Assembly: GCA_025529335.1 (NCBI GenBank)
Contig: JAMYHX010000212.1
Coordinates: 1-64,000, forward strand
DNA: 64,000 nucleotides
From: Rhizopus sp. PT2906
Lineage: Eukaryota; Mucoromycota; Mucoromycetes; Mucorales; Rhizopodaceae
Reading direction: 5' to 3'
Below, one piece after another: positions 36,180 to 46,709 of this stretch; position 1 is the first letter of the stretch, and each line of letters opens with the position of its first letter. Under the pieces are notes generated by a model. It was not told where the DNA came from, searched no databases, and was given only the letters and a program-made list of their open reading frames with translations. Made by a program: the position numbers and the translations under genes.

Positions 36180-36450
36180 TTGATTTTCATCTCTTCATTT
36201 TTGGCTTTTGGTGAAGTTGTTGAGCGCTTTGTTTCGGCATTTATCCCAACATTTGTGGAAGTGATTTTTTCACGCTTTCGCAGGTTTTCGTAATTCTTTT
36301 TAATAAAGAGTCTTCTTACAAGCATCTATGACGCTTGAATTTATTCTTTGCCATTATTCAGAGTTGTTCTATTAGGTTAAACTCAGGAGAATAAGTGGGA
36401 AGATACACACTCTTACACTTTTCAATCTTCAGATCGAAAAACCTGGCCCT
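36180..36450 (-). pseudogene. C-terminal remnant of a DDE transposase, opposite strand
   Basis: On the reverse strand 36420-36361 encodes KCKSVYLPTYSPEFNLIEQL without a stop, the hallmark of the end of the Tc1/mariner DDE domain (YLPPYSPxLNPIE). The expected tryptophan after it is replaced by a stop, and the following sequence continues with stops (FKRHRC, SLLKRITKTCES). It faces the relic at 34851-36053 and so is either a second element or an inverted piece of the same one. Confidence 0.72.
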
Positions 36451-36459
36451 TATCCTGGA

Positions 36460-38542
36460 CTGCATAGCGAACATGATCTCTTTTTGGCTTTGTTTCCCTT
36501 CATATGGATGTTTTCATCTTTTGAGTTCTCTACCAACATTGCGTACGTAAGAGAAGACTCGGCAAAGGTTGCATTTTTCAAGTAATCGGTACGAATTGCA
36601 ATGGTTTTAACTAATAAACTCATTCTGACCGACAATGTATTCCATGAACTCAGAACCACATTCTCATCAACGACATTTCTATGTTCATCTTCATTCTGTA
36701 AGTAATGACAATAGCTCAGTCTTTTCCATTAGTTTTGTGAACTTAGGATTCTTTCTTCAAGCATACATATACAATTTTTACTGCGCCAAGCATGTATTCA
36801 GTAGTTTTTTTTTTAAAATTTAAAGGAATACAGCAGAATTTCTAATTTCAAATTGATAAATCATCTGACACAGTTGAATGAGCTAAGATCTCTTAGATAT
36901 GACGAAAGCAGTAGCTCTCATGATGAAAGGTAACGCTGAGTATAAATTGCAGTTTCATCAGGGTCCAAGAGGGTCTTTCAGGAGTTAAATTTAACCGGGA
37001 ATTCTGAAGCAAGACAATATAGTAATATATATTGAGCGTATAAAGGCAAGTGGTTGATTGATATTTATACATTTATCAGGAGTGATTTTACCTGAAAATT
37101 TATCCGAAAACAAACAAATAATCCGTCAATCCAGTTGACGGGAAAAGTGTAGGGCCGAGCAGCATATAGATCATATTCTCGAGACTTTTGCTGCAAAACA
37201 TGAGGAGTATGCATGTATATTTCTTTCTGATCAACAACGAGAAAAGACGTAAAAAGCATACAGAGATGAATGAACTGTTCAATGCTACGTGATCATATTT
37301 ACAAAAAAAAAAGACATGCTATGGATACAGTTACAAGGTATTTAAAACTAGATAAAAGATTGGTTCCTCGGAATATCTTTAAAGCAGTTTACAACTGACA
37401 CCAACCATGACTATACACACACAAAACCAATCCATCCATTCTTTAATTGGAAAAGATAAGGCAGTAAGGAGCTCATCTTCTGAACACTTTATTTTTAAAT
37501 AATATAGTAAACCATTATACTTGCAGATTTCGATTTTTTCTTTTATCAAGACAAAATTTATCCAATACGCTTATTTTCGTCTTCTCCTTCCACTTCCCCC
37601 AGCAATGTACTGCCGAGACACAACTAAAGAAGCGCCGTTCAAACAGAAAGGACCTAAAACAAAAGAACTACATTACCTGCTTGCTTTTCTACTCGATTCA
37701 GATAACTTGTTTATCACAAGAACATACCAATTTATTTATTAAAAATTATTTTAAGATACTCTCAGTAAATAATCTTTATATGAGCTATGAAGGAGTGTTT
37801 GAGAAATCATCCCGTTATCATATTTTTTGACGTATGAAAAAAGCCGATTGTTTGTCATTTCACACATTTTATGATAAACAAACACTGACAGAGCATGTTA
37901 AAATAGATTTGCTCTTCAATTTCTTTTGTGATAAATAGATCCGTGAATGATGTATACATCTACCCGCGTGGTAATACCAAAAGTGTATCTCGCATGTCTA
38001 ACTTTGCACAGGGTGTTGGTCTAGTTTATATTTAGATTAAAAAACCAAATATAAACAAGCATGATTCTATATTTAGTAATTCAGACTCTCTTCCTCTGTT
38101 CTGTATTTTCTGCAAGCTTAATCAAGATGACGTTAACATACATATAAACGGTGTTATGATTCCACTTTTTCTATTATACAATTCGTGTGTAATGTTTATA
38201 ATAATACGTAATAAAGAGAGTCCTGAATCTAATAGTAACACAAGTAATTTCTTTGAGTTTCATTTTGTGTGGAGAAAAACAAGAAAAGGTAGAGGGAGTG
38301 GAACAGACGCAAAGTATATGCATGCAGGGCGAATTTACACTCACAAGTTGTTACAATGGCCAATGGATTTTCAAGGTTGGACCATGTTCTATATGCATGT
38401 TGCCCCCCTTTCTTTATTGAAGACAATAGCGAATAGTAGTAGTGATGGTAGTAAAGAGGGAGTTTGCTGTTGCAGATTTATTAACAGTCCAACGTAAAAA
38501 AAAATATGTACAAGATAGGATGAAGATGATAAAAAGAAATGC
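36460..38542. other. gene-free stretch
   Basis: About 2.1 kb with only short frames on both strands, none with a recognisable domain or splice-supported continuation. The composition resembles the neighbouring relic region. The last few hundred bases may be 3' untranslated DNA of the Nudix gene. Confidence 0.45.
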
Positions 38543-39255
38543 TTAGACAAACACAGACCATTCTGAACTAACCAAGGGTTTGTGCTCGATTTCGGGAATA
38601 ATCTCTTTAGTTTGTTTCTCGTCGGCAGACGAATCATTAATCGATTCACAAGGCGAAGGAGGTGAGTTTTGAATTGCTGCCGGCAATGTAGAAGATGAAT
38701 TTAAACTTGATTTGAGCAAGGCTTCTTGAATGTATGGATGTTTTCTGGTAGCAATTAATGCTTCTTCTAATGTAAACTAAAGTATGGGTTAGCCTTGTTT
38801 AGTTTCAACATAGATCATACACATACCCATCTACGTTCTCTCTTCTTTCTTTCGGGAAATTTCTTGACAACTTCGTCAATGTGCATTTCAAATATCCAAT
38901 GATGTGCTTTAAGCTTATTCTTCTTTGTACGTTCCTCAAAGATGCCTAGCTGCTTGGCAATAATGCCTTTGATACCAGCTTCTTCCCAAGTCTCTCGCTG
39001 GGCAGCATGTTGTTGTGTCTCGTCTTGCTCCCAGCCACCTTTAGGCAGAACCCAAGCATTTTTCTTCTTTCTGCTCGAGATAAGCAATACACGTCTATTC
39101 TTCATGTCGATAGGTACACAACCTGCTACCTGTCGTACATCGTTATCATCTACTACATCCTTGTCATGTCCATGTCTTTTTGATTTCTTTGCATAGTTTG
39201 TGAATTCATGAGCAACGGTGCTATCTTCCAAGGGTGGTGTGATTGAACGTTCCAT
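38543..39255 (-). CDS. Nudix hydrolase, diphosphoinositol-polyphosphate phosphohydrolase type
   Basis: Two exons (39255-38827, 38776-38543) give 220 residues. The Nudix box begins GGWEQDETQQHAAQRETWEE and is followed by AG, fitting GX5EX7REUXEEXGU. Preceding residues RRVLLISSRKKKNAWVLPKG match the DIPP/Aps1/Ddp1 group, which hydrolyses diphosphoinositol polyphosphates and diadenosine polyphosphates. The exon 2 tail is Ser-rich and unlike the family core. It is the only intact gene between 33 and 42 kb. The 50-base intron splits between a Trp and a Phe codon. Confidence 0.9.
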
Positions 39256-40574
39256 GGTTCTAAATAAATAATAAGAGGAGAATAAAATGAGAAAGAAATA
39301 GAAAAAAAGAGAGGTTTATTTATACATCATCAATTTTTAGTTCCATGCCCCGTTCGTTAGTCAAACATTAACAATTGCTTTGTACAGCGCCACATATTTT
39401 GTGACATAATGACAAATCAGTAAAAAAATTTATTGGACACTCGGTACATTATTCTTGGCGCTTTTAGTCATTGATACAGTTTTACTTCGGCAATTTAATG
39501 GTTTCATTTCATAAAGTGTACATCATCAAGAGAAAGAGGAGTAAATAAACGGCAAAGAGAAAGGGTGTTGTTATGAGTTACAGCTGAGCCATATCTGTTT
39601 GGTACTACCATATGTCAGATGTGACAATCCGGTTAAGGGAAGCATGAAGCGCTTTTATTTTTGTAAATTTCATTACTATAAATAGGTTGCATCCTTTTAC
39701 CCTTTTTTGCAACAGGTTCTGTTACCTGGCCAGGTTTCGTTGATCTACCTATGCTTACTCTCATCAGCTATTTCATGTCTTCTTTAATCATTTCTTCTAG
39801 TTTCTTCATTTTTTTTTCTTGTCCTTCTTTTGTTTCTATAATGCCCGTAGTTGATGCCTCGCGCCTTTGTGTGACCTAAGCAGCCGGCTAAGAGGCGCTT
39901 GTTACACATGATGCTAAGGAGATGGTCAGGAACAAGTAGTTATCTTCCAACGATCATGGATGATGAAAATCAGCGCGCAGTCAATTAATATTACTGTGTC
40001 TCAACCATGTCGATCTCTCTTTTTTTATATGTCTTTATAGTTGTAAATATTCATAATCAGTTTTGGCCCTGTTTGATGACAAGCATGTGCCTATAGCGTG
40101 TTGATATATGCACAATCAAATTTATCATTTTAAATATTACTTTTGGAACATGTACATCTCTTTTTAATATACAACAGTGAGTAATCATAACGATAAAAGA
40201 CTACACTGATGACTTTTTACTATACGTAATGGTTGACATCAAAGAGGGGCTTTCTAATAAGAAAAGTGAATGACAAACCCATGTTATAGTGCAACAAAGA
40301 TAGTCAATATCACTCAACTAATATCAGTTTAATTCTTTATAGTAAAACAAGAGTCTCTTGGTATTCTTCACTCTCTCTTTGCGGAAGATCCCGTAATATG
40401 TTATGATGCCAAGCCAGTTTCAAAAGCGTCACAAGATATAATAACAAAGACACTCGTACTTCAACTTCCCTTACAAGCACTAGCAATAATAATAATATTA
40501 ATAGATGTTGGTAACACACACACACATTTTTCTAAACATATTTATATTTCCCTCGGACCCATCTGAGCTATATA
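39256..40574. other. intergenic region upstream of the Nudix gene
   Basis: About 1.3 kb, AT-rich, with no supported gene on either strand. The part next to 39255 should contain the Nudix promoter. Confidence 0.45.
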
Positions 40575-42006
40575 CTTTACACTCTCAAATCGAACATTTT
40601 TTGGAATACACTGTGAACCCAATCTAAACATTGTTTGAAATTAATATGGACCATTTTATTTAAATAGGGACTTCAGTCAGTCATGAATGACAGATTCCTA
40701 ATGCTTCCTGGGCAGTGCAAAAGTACCAAATCTGTCACAATATAAAGGTCGTTGATAATGCCATTCAGCTGTAGTTACTCCATTGTACTGCAACTTTCAA
40801 GCCTTAAAAGCGATTTGGTTTCCAGGGCAGAGGTCAAACAGATGATGTTTCTTTGGACACTCTCAGGAATCGTAATATTAATAACAATAAAGTCTTTTTA
40901 AGTTTCCATTCGATGATATTTCATGGCAAGAAACATAAACTCCCTTGATTTCATTGTTTGCGTTTGCCATTTGAACTTTCTCTGTAACAATTACATCTAG
41001 TTTGGATAATGAGAATGTCCACACGTGACGAGTGCTAATTTTCACTTTGGTCATTTCTTGGATCACGTGAATTTGGATACACTTCTTTAAGGAAATATGG
41101 CTTCTACTGTTGTTCAAGAGTTAAAGACTGGTTTGGGTGAATGGCAACTGGGGAAAATGTTGTTTCGCCGCACATTGGTTCAGATTCTGTCATCAAATTT
41201 ATTATGGTGCCTGAACCTACTTATTGCCAAGATCTCTTCCATTTCGGAAGCAATCTCACCTGTTGCGCTAACCCAACGTAAATAAGTCAACCTTATCACT
41301 CATAGACATTAGTGTAAGTCCATGTGGAATTAATTGAAGTGCATTCATTTTATTTTGTTTTTATTATAATTCTCGGAGTGCAGTGAGCAACAGTTGTTAA
41401 CTTACCTGACAACAGCAGTGATAAATGATATCATCATTTACAACCTCTGTTCCTGGTGAAGATTCTTCATTCCTCTACCATAGAGATTTTGTTAGCATAC
41501 TTAAGTTTAGCTGTCATTTGATTTTCCTCTTACATTTTCCCTTGATGATTCTGCCATACTAGACTTTGCTTGTCTTTTTTTGATATAAGTGACTACATTG
41601 TTCGCTTCTAGTTCAAAAGTTTCTCAAGTAGCTTCTTCTCTCAATCTCTCAAGCCTTTGTTCGGCTTCATCCCTAGCCACTTCCAATCCTTTGTTTTCAA
41701 TATCCACTCACCCAAATCAAAGTCTTTCCTGCCAAAGTTTATTAAAACTACCTGCAATAAGCCGTTTTACAAGTTTCCTGAAATTAATCTATCGGTTGTT
41801 TAGATCTTTTATTTTGTATCATATGCCTTGTAAGCCAGTCATATCTCAATCACTTAATACAACATTAAACTAGCAAAACCAAGAGTTCAGACTTGAGTTC
41901 AATATAAGTTTGAGAAGTGTTTTAAATCAAGTTCAAATTATGCTTATTTTCAAGAAATGTACCACCAAGTTCAAAAATGTACAATTTGAGAGTGGGAAGC
42001 ACTGTA
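40575..42006 (-). mobile_element. decayed element with terminal inverted repeats
   Basis: The left end at about 40577 reads CACTCTCAAATCGAACATTT and the right end at about 41971-41996, read on the reverse strand, has CACTCTCAAATTGTACATTT: about 20 of 22 positions agree, in inverted orientation. The right end continues outward to a CAGT-type terminus next to TA (reverse strand TACAGTGCTTCCCACTCTC), as in Tc1/mariner-like elements. Inside, the reverse strand has broken protein-like segments (KEVYPNSRDPRNDQ, QTRCNCYRESSNGK, DIENKGLEVARDEAEQRLER) with several stops. I cannot assign them to a known transposase. It is a non-autonomous or decayed DNA transposon. Confidence 0.6.
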
Positions 42007-42322
42007 TTTCTTTTCTCTCGGAACCAAACATCCCTTGAATCCTTATCATTTTACGTATGGATGATGTCAAGGAACGGATCGGTTGATATATTTTTTTTAA
42101 AAAAATTAAGCCCTTTTAGCGCTATTCCTCATTTCATTGGCCGCGAATTTGAATGAATCGTTGTTTAGATGCTATTGGGTAAAAATTAAACTGAGTTTCT
42201 TTTTGAGGGCTTAACTGAACTGTTCAAAGGGAATAGGTTGAATAGTGACGTTTCCAGTTTACACGCCCTTTCTTTTTTTTCTCTTCGTTTGTGCGTGTAG
42301 AAAGAAGAAGAGAGATAGAATC
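42007..42322. promoter_or_regulatory. ERD2 upstream region
   Basis: About 315 bases between the decayed element and the KDEL receptor ATG. It contains a T-rich pyrimidine tract just before the start and a T8/A6 run near 42092. The frame upstream of the ATG is open but the conserved ERD2 N-terminus fixes the start at 42323. Confidence 0.5.
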
Positions 42323-43181
42323 ATGAATATTTTTCGACTTGTCGCTGATTTGATGCATTTAGCATCTATTTTCATTTTATTGTTAAAGATAAAAAAGACG
42401 AGATCATGTGTTGGTAAGATGAAGAATAAAAGAACAAAAGAATGAAGGCTAATGTAGAACAAAGGTATATCCTTCAAGACACAACTACTATATGCCATTG
42501 TCTTTGTTACTCGTTATCTTGACTTATTCACCAAGTTTATTTCACTGTATAATACGTCAATGAAGATATTCTTTATCGCGTCTTCAGTCTATATCTTGTA
42601 CCTTATGCATATCAAATTCAAGGCAACTTATGACGCTGGTCTAGATACATTTAGAATTGAATACCTTTTGGGTGTTGCTTCTCTATTAGGTTTAGCTACC
42701 ACTGCAGAATACAGCATTATCGAAGTAAGATTAGATACATAAAGACAATCACGATAGGATATAACAATCATTAGGTATTGTGGACCTTTTCCATCTGGTT
42801 AGAATCAGCTGCTATCTTACCACAACTGTTTATGCTTCAAAAGACAGGAGAAGCAGAGACGATCACGACACATTACATCTTTGCTTTAGGTGCTTACAGA
42901 GCTTTATATATTCTCAATTGGATTTATAGATACTATGTCGAGAATCACATCGAATGGGTTTCATGTATTGCAGGATTAGTGCAGACAGCTATCTACAGTG
43001 ACTTCTTTTACATTTATTATACAAAGTAAGACTCTGTTTTTATAATACACTTATAACTAAATACAACATGTATAGAGTTTTAAAGGGACGAAAGTTTGAA
43101 TTACCAAAGTAAGTGTTTTTTATGCTTCATTTCTTACTTGCCAGGTTTCTAACTTATTTTATGTTGAATAGAATGGTTTGA
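42323..43181 (+). CDS. ERD2: ER lumen protein-retaining (KDEL) receptor
   Basis: Five exons (42323-42413, 42465-42724, 42775-43025, 43076-43108, 43172-43181) give 214 residues, the family size. The start MNIFRLVADLMHLASI and the blocks TRYLDLFTKFISLYNTSMK and ALYILNWIYRYY are those of Erd2. Seven membrane segments are visible. The protein binds HDEL/KDEL tails in the Golgi and returns escaped ER proteins through COPI vesicles. The final coding exon is only ten bases, ending Lys-Met-Val, so automated predictors may miss it. Confidence 0.96.
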
Positions 43182-43237
43182 GATAAGATTGGATAAAAGA
43201 ATTTTTCTGTCTTTTTTTTTTCTTTTCTTTTTTCTTC

Positions 43238-44557
43238 ATGTCTCAATCTTCGTTGTTTAATAAATCAAGCAATTTCTCAAAAGAATATGATGATTTAATC
43301 CATGAATTAACTAACCAAATAAACATGGCACAGCCTGATGACGTGCTTCAATACTGTTTTGATTTCTTTCTTTCTCGTCTATTAAACGAAAGAACAAAGA
43401 CCAGACAAGAGAAAGGTATTTTTTAAAAAAAAAAAAGATTTTACCAAAAAAAAGAGTGATTTATGCCGCCAATTCAAAGAACGTCACTTGAGTGTTCATC
43501 CAAGCGACACTAGGGTATTACAAGGATCTTTGGTTTCAACAGACGATGTACAAACACCCCACAACGAAGAAGAAGAAGAAGAAGAAGAAGAAGAAGAAGG
43601 GAAAGACGGTTTTCATGATTTGCCTCAATTTAAAACACACATGCAAAACAGACGCGTTTCTGTAAGCGCTGAATCGATACAGCCAGATAAATTGGCAAGG
43701 CTCGAAAAGAACATACCAAAATCCACAGAAGAACAGGAAATGATCTATCAATCGCTCTCATCCCATTTTTTGTTCAAGACGATTGAGGAGGAGCAGCGTG
43801 AAGAGATCATTCGAATTATGGAACAAAAGATATTTCCTGCTGGTGCTCATGTCATTGAACAAGGAGGAGAAGGTGATTATTTTTATATCGTATCGTCTGG
43901 TCACCTTGACTGCTTTGTGGATGGACAAAAGGTGACGAGTTATGAGAGAGGAGGGAGCTTTGGCGAACTGGCGCTCATGTACAATGCACCAAGAGCAGCT
44001 ATGATCGTTGCCACGACCGACGCCGTGCTGTGGGCTTTGGATCGTATCTCATTTAGGTCGATCATCATGAAGAGTAACGCGACGAAACGGATGATGCATG
44101 AATCCTTTTTGAAGGGAGTGCCCTTGTTCAAGTCACTGGAAATCTCCGAGATTCACAAGATTGCAGATTCTTTGGTCTCCGTTCGATATAAACATGGTGA
44201 TGTCGTGGTCAAGGAAGGAGAACCTGGTAACAACTTTTATTTAATCGAGGACGGTAAAGCTGTGGTCTATAGGACGGCTCCTGATGGTACGCAGCAAAAG
44301 GTCAATGAGATGAAAAAGGGTGATTACTTTGGAGGTATGTCAATAGATATGAAATTATAAAGAGAATTAACTGTTTATTATTAGAGCTTGCATTGCTGAA
44401 CGATAAGCCTAGAGCGGCTACCGTTGTGGCAGAAGGACCACTCAAGTGCGTTACCTTAAGCAAATCAGCATTCATACGACTATTGGGCCCAGTTATGACG
44501 ATCTTGAAGCGCAATACGGCTAATTACCATGCTATTCTCAAAGATGCTCAATCATAA
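43238..44557 (+). CDS. cAMP-dependent protein kinase regulatory subunit
   Basis: Three exons (43238-43415, 43480-44334, 44385-44557) give 401 residues. The N-terminal dimerisation/docking helix region comes first, then a run of glutamates encoded by GAA repeats (43565-43600), then the inhibitor site RRVSV near residue 116. The Ser in the pseudosubstrate position makes it type II-like, so it can be phosphorylated by the catalytic subunit. Two cyclic-nucleotide-binding domains follow, with phosphate-binding cassettes FGELALMYNAPRAA and ELALLNDKPRAAT. It holds PKA inactive until cAMP binds. Start of the gene is only 56 bases after the ERD2 stop, on the same strand. Confidence 0.96.
43565..43600 (+). 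repeat. GAA trinucleotide repeat (poly-Glu) in the PKA regulatory subunit
   Basis: About twelve consecutive GAA codons in the linker before the inhibitor site. Being in frame, length changes would alter only the number of glutamates. Confidence 0.9.
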
Positions 44558-44569
44558 ATACAAAAATCT

Positions 44570-45734
44570 TTATTGATTCTTTTTTTCCTCTTCCATCTTT
44601 TGCTTTTTTCTTGCTAGATAACGTTCCCTTGCACTCATGGCTACGTCTTCTGTCGTACGCTTGACTGCTAGTTTTTGTTCAAGTTCCTTTTGCTTTCTCT
44701 CCTCTTCTTCTTGTTCTCTTCGCTTGACTTCCATCATCTGTCTTTCCACTTCTTTGCTCAGGCGTTCACGTTCTTCACTATTGCCTCCTCTTCTCTTGGC
44801 TTCATATTCCTCCAACTTCTTTCGTTTGTATTCTTCATATTCGGATATACGTTCCTTAATGCGCTCATCTGACGCTGCTAGTGATGCAAATGTACCAAAT
44901 TTAGGTTTCACGTTTAAACCAGCACCAAGGAGTTGACGTTTATCGACAATTTCGTTATTATCATTCAGTATCACCTCCTTGCCTTCCTTTGCAGCCAATT
45001 CGGCTAGTGCCATATCATCTTCCTTTTCCTTTTCGGCATTGACAATCGTTGCTTTTTTCCTGTCTTTTTCTTCAGCAAGGGCCTTTAGCATCGCCTGATG
45101 TTCTGCCTCTTTTCGTTCCAGCACTTGCTTATAAAACGAATCCATCGTTTTACTCTTTGCTGCCTTTTCTTCTCTCTCCCTTTCTTCCCGTTCAATTCTT
45201 TCTAATTCCTCCTTTTGTTTCTTGAACCTAACAGAGCAGATTGAGTGTTTTATAGATAATACTAATAACAAATAGTTACGTTTCTGTAATAAACACTTCT
45301 TTATCTGCAAATTCTTCGCCTTCTGCCTCTCTCTCTCTTGCAAACTTTTTCTCTTCAGCGAGCAGACGATCTCTCTTTCTGATTTCTGCCATCTCTAATA
45401 ATCCCTTAATATATCTTGCCTTCTTTTCCTGTGGACCTTTGGTAGCTTCCTTTTGTTTCCTCTCTGCTTCTTTTAGATCATCATAGACAGCATCATAATC
45501 AAAGATATTGGGATCTTCTTCAAGTGCTTTAGTGTGAAGTTCTTGTAGTTTTTTAGTTGTTGTCTTGTACGATGCCAGTTGTCTATTGACTTGTGCTTTG
45601 GCTTTCTGGCCTGCCTGCTTTTGATCTTGAAGATCTTGCTCGTCGTCGCTGTCACCTCCAAATGCACTAGAACGATCGAGTTTGGGTGTAGGATGGATAG
45701 GTTTTTTCTTTTGAAGATTTAAGCCGAATTTCAT
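44570..45734 (-). CDS. NSRP1-like nuclear speckle splicing regulator
   Basis: Two exons (45734-45280, 45227-44570) give 370 residues. The start MKFGLNLQKKK and the blocks DPNIFDYDAVYDDL, KARYIKGLLEMAEIRKRDR and ERKYQREREAEGEEFADKE-like sequence (here AREREAEGEEFADKEVFIT) match the conserved DUF2040 domain of NSRP1/CCDC55. The second half is a long charged coiled coil rich in Glu, Lys and Arg. In animals NSRP1 affects alternative splicing in nuclear speckles; the fungal role is inferred. It is convergent with the PKA subunit gene, 12 bases between stops. Confidence 0.85.
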
Positions 45735-45872
45735 ATTTTATAAAAAAGAAAAAAAAAAAAAACTTAGTTTTAACCTCCTTTGTTTTTCTTTAGCATAAAA
45801 TGAAAGTAACATTCAAAAGAATGATTTGTTTATTGTGTAAAAATAAAAGACACTATACAAAAGCTTGAAAAC

Positions 45873-46520
45873 TTAATGAATGCTTGCATTTTGCTCAATG
45901 TGGTTATTGTTGGTAGTAGAGCTCAAGATGCCGCCGCCAAGGAAGTTGTTAAGGACGCCACCTTGAATAAGAGCACCACCAGAGTTGGTACTGGCTGTGT
46001 TTCCGGAGCCTCCAGCAGATTGGTTGATGATCTTGTCACCACCGGCTACCTTGCAAGAGTTGCATTCGGTGTGGTGGTTATTGTTGTTGTTGTTATGGTT
46101 ATTGTTATTGTTGTTGTCATGGTTGTTGTTATTGTTGTTGTCATGATTTCCCTTATCGCCGCCGCCGTTTCCACCATGGCCCTTACCGGGCTTACTAGGC
46201 TTGCCATGATCCTTGTCACCACCCTTTCCAGGCTTTCCATGATCTTTATCACCACCTTTTCCAGGCTTTCCATGACCCTTGTCACCACCTTTTCCGGGTT
46301 TACTAGGCTTGCCATGACCCTTATCACCACCCTTTCCGGGTTTACCAGGCTTGCCATGACCCTTATCACCACCCTTTCCGGGCTTGCCTCCGTGATGACC
46401 ACCGCCATGTCCTTTATCTCCGCCATTGGGATGGCCTACACTGCAAGAACGAGCTTCGACGGGAGCAGCAGCAACAGCAGCAGCAATGGAGAGAATAGCA
46501 ACGATTGTAGTAAACTTCAT
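45873..46520 (-). CDS. secreted Gly/Lys/His-rich tandem-repeat protein
   Basis: Single exon of 215 codons. A signal peptide is clear (MKFTTIVAILSIAAAVAAAP, cleavage likely after the Ala run). The mature part has tandem units of the type KPGKGGDKGHG, about eight, then a His/Asn-rich tract of NNNNNH type, then a small C-terminal domain with a CNSC pair, GGALIQGGVLNN and a C-terminal NASIH. No known domain. It could be a cell-wall or matrix protein; Lys/His-rich repeats could bind polyanions or metals, which is inference. It is divergent from the aldehyde dehydrogenase, about 190 bases apart. Confidence 0.8.
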   Translation of the reverse strand: MKFTTIVAILSIAAAVAAAPVEARSCSVGHPNGGDKGHGGGHHGGKPGKGGDKGHGKPGKPGKGGDKGHGKPSKPGKGGDKGHGKPGKGGDKDHGKPGKGGDKDHGKPSKPGKGHGGNGGGDKGNHDNNNNNNHDNNNNNNHNNNNNNHHTECNSCKVAGGDKIINQSAGGSGNTASTNSGGALIQGGVLNNFLGGGILSSTTNNNHIEQNASIH

Positions 46521-46709
46521 ATTTTTAAGGAAAGGAACGAGTAACTAAAAGTATTTAAATTGAACTTTTTGAAGACAACATAGAATAAGCTACCCTCTTT
46601 TTATATCAACCAAGTGCAGGAGAGATGTAACCTCAAAAAAAGGGGGTTGACAATAGGAGGGTATTTTTTATTAATTTCTTTTTTTATTGCAAAAAGGTTA
46701 CTTTTAACC

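Noticed and set aside
38156..38497. 113-codon open frame on the plus strand
   Set aside because: No recognisable domain, mixed composition, and it lies in the likely 3' region of the Nudix gene.
41589..41873. Ser/Leu-rich plus-strand frame inside the decayed element
   Set aside because: The opposite strand has the more protein-like (charged, helical) segments; the Ser/Leu bias is what the complement of a Glu/Lys-rich frame gives.
45876..46544. 222-codon open frame on the plus strand
   Set aside because: It is the complement of the repetitive secreted-protein gene; repeats keep the other strand open. It has no domain and its hydrophobic Val/Met/Thr repeats mirror the DNA repeat.
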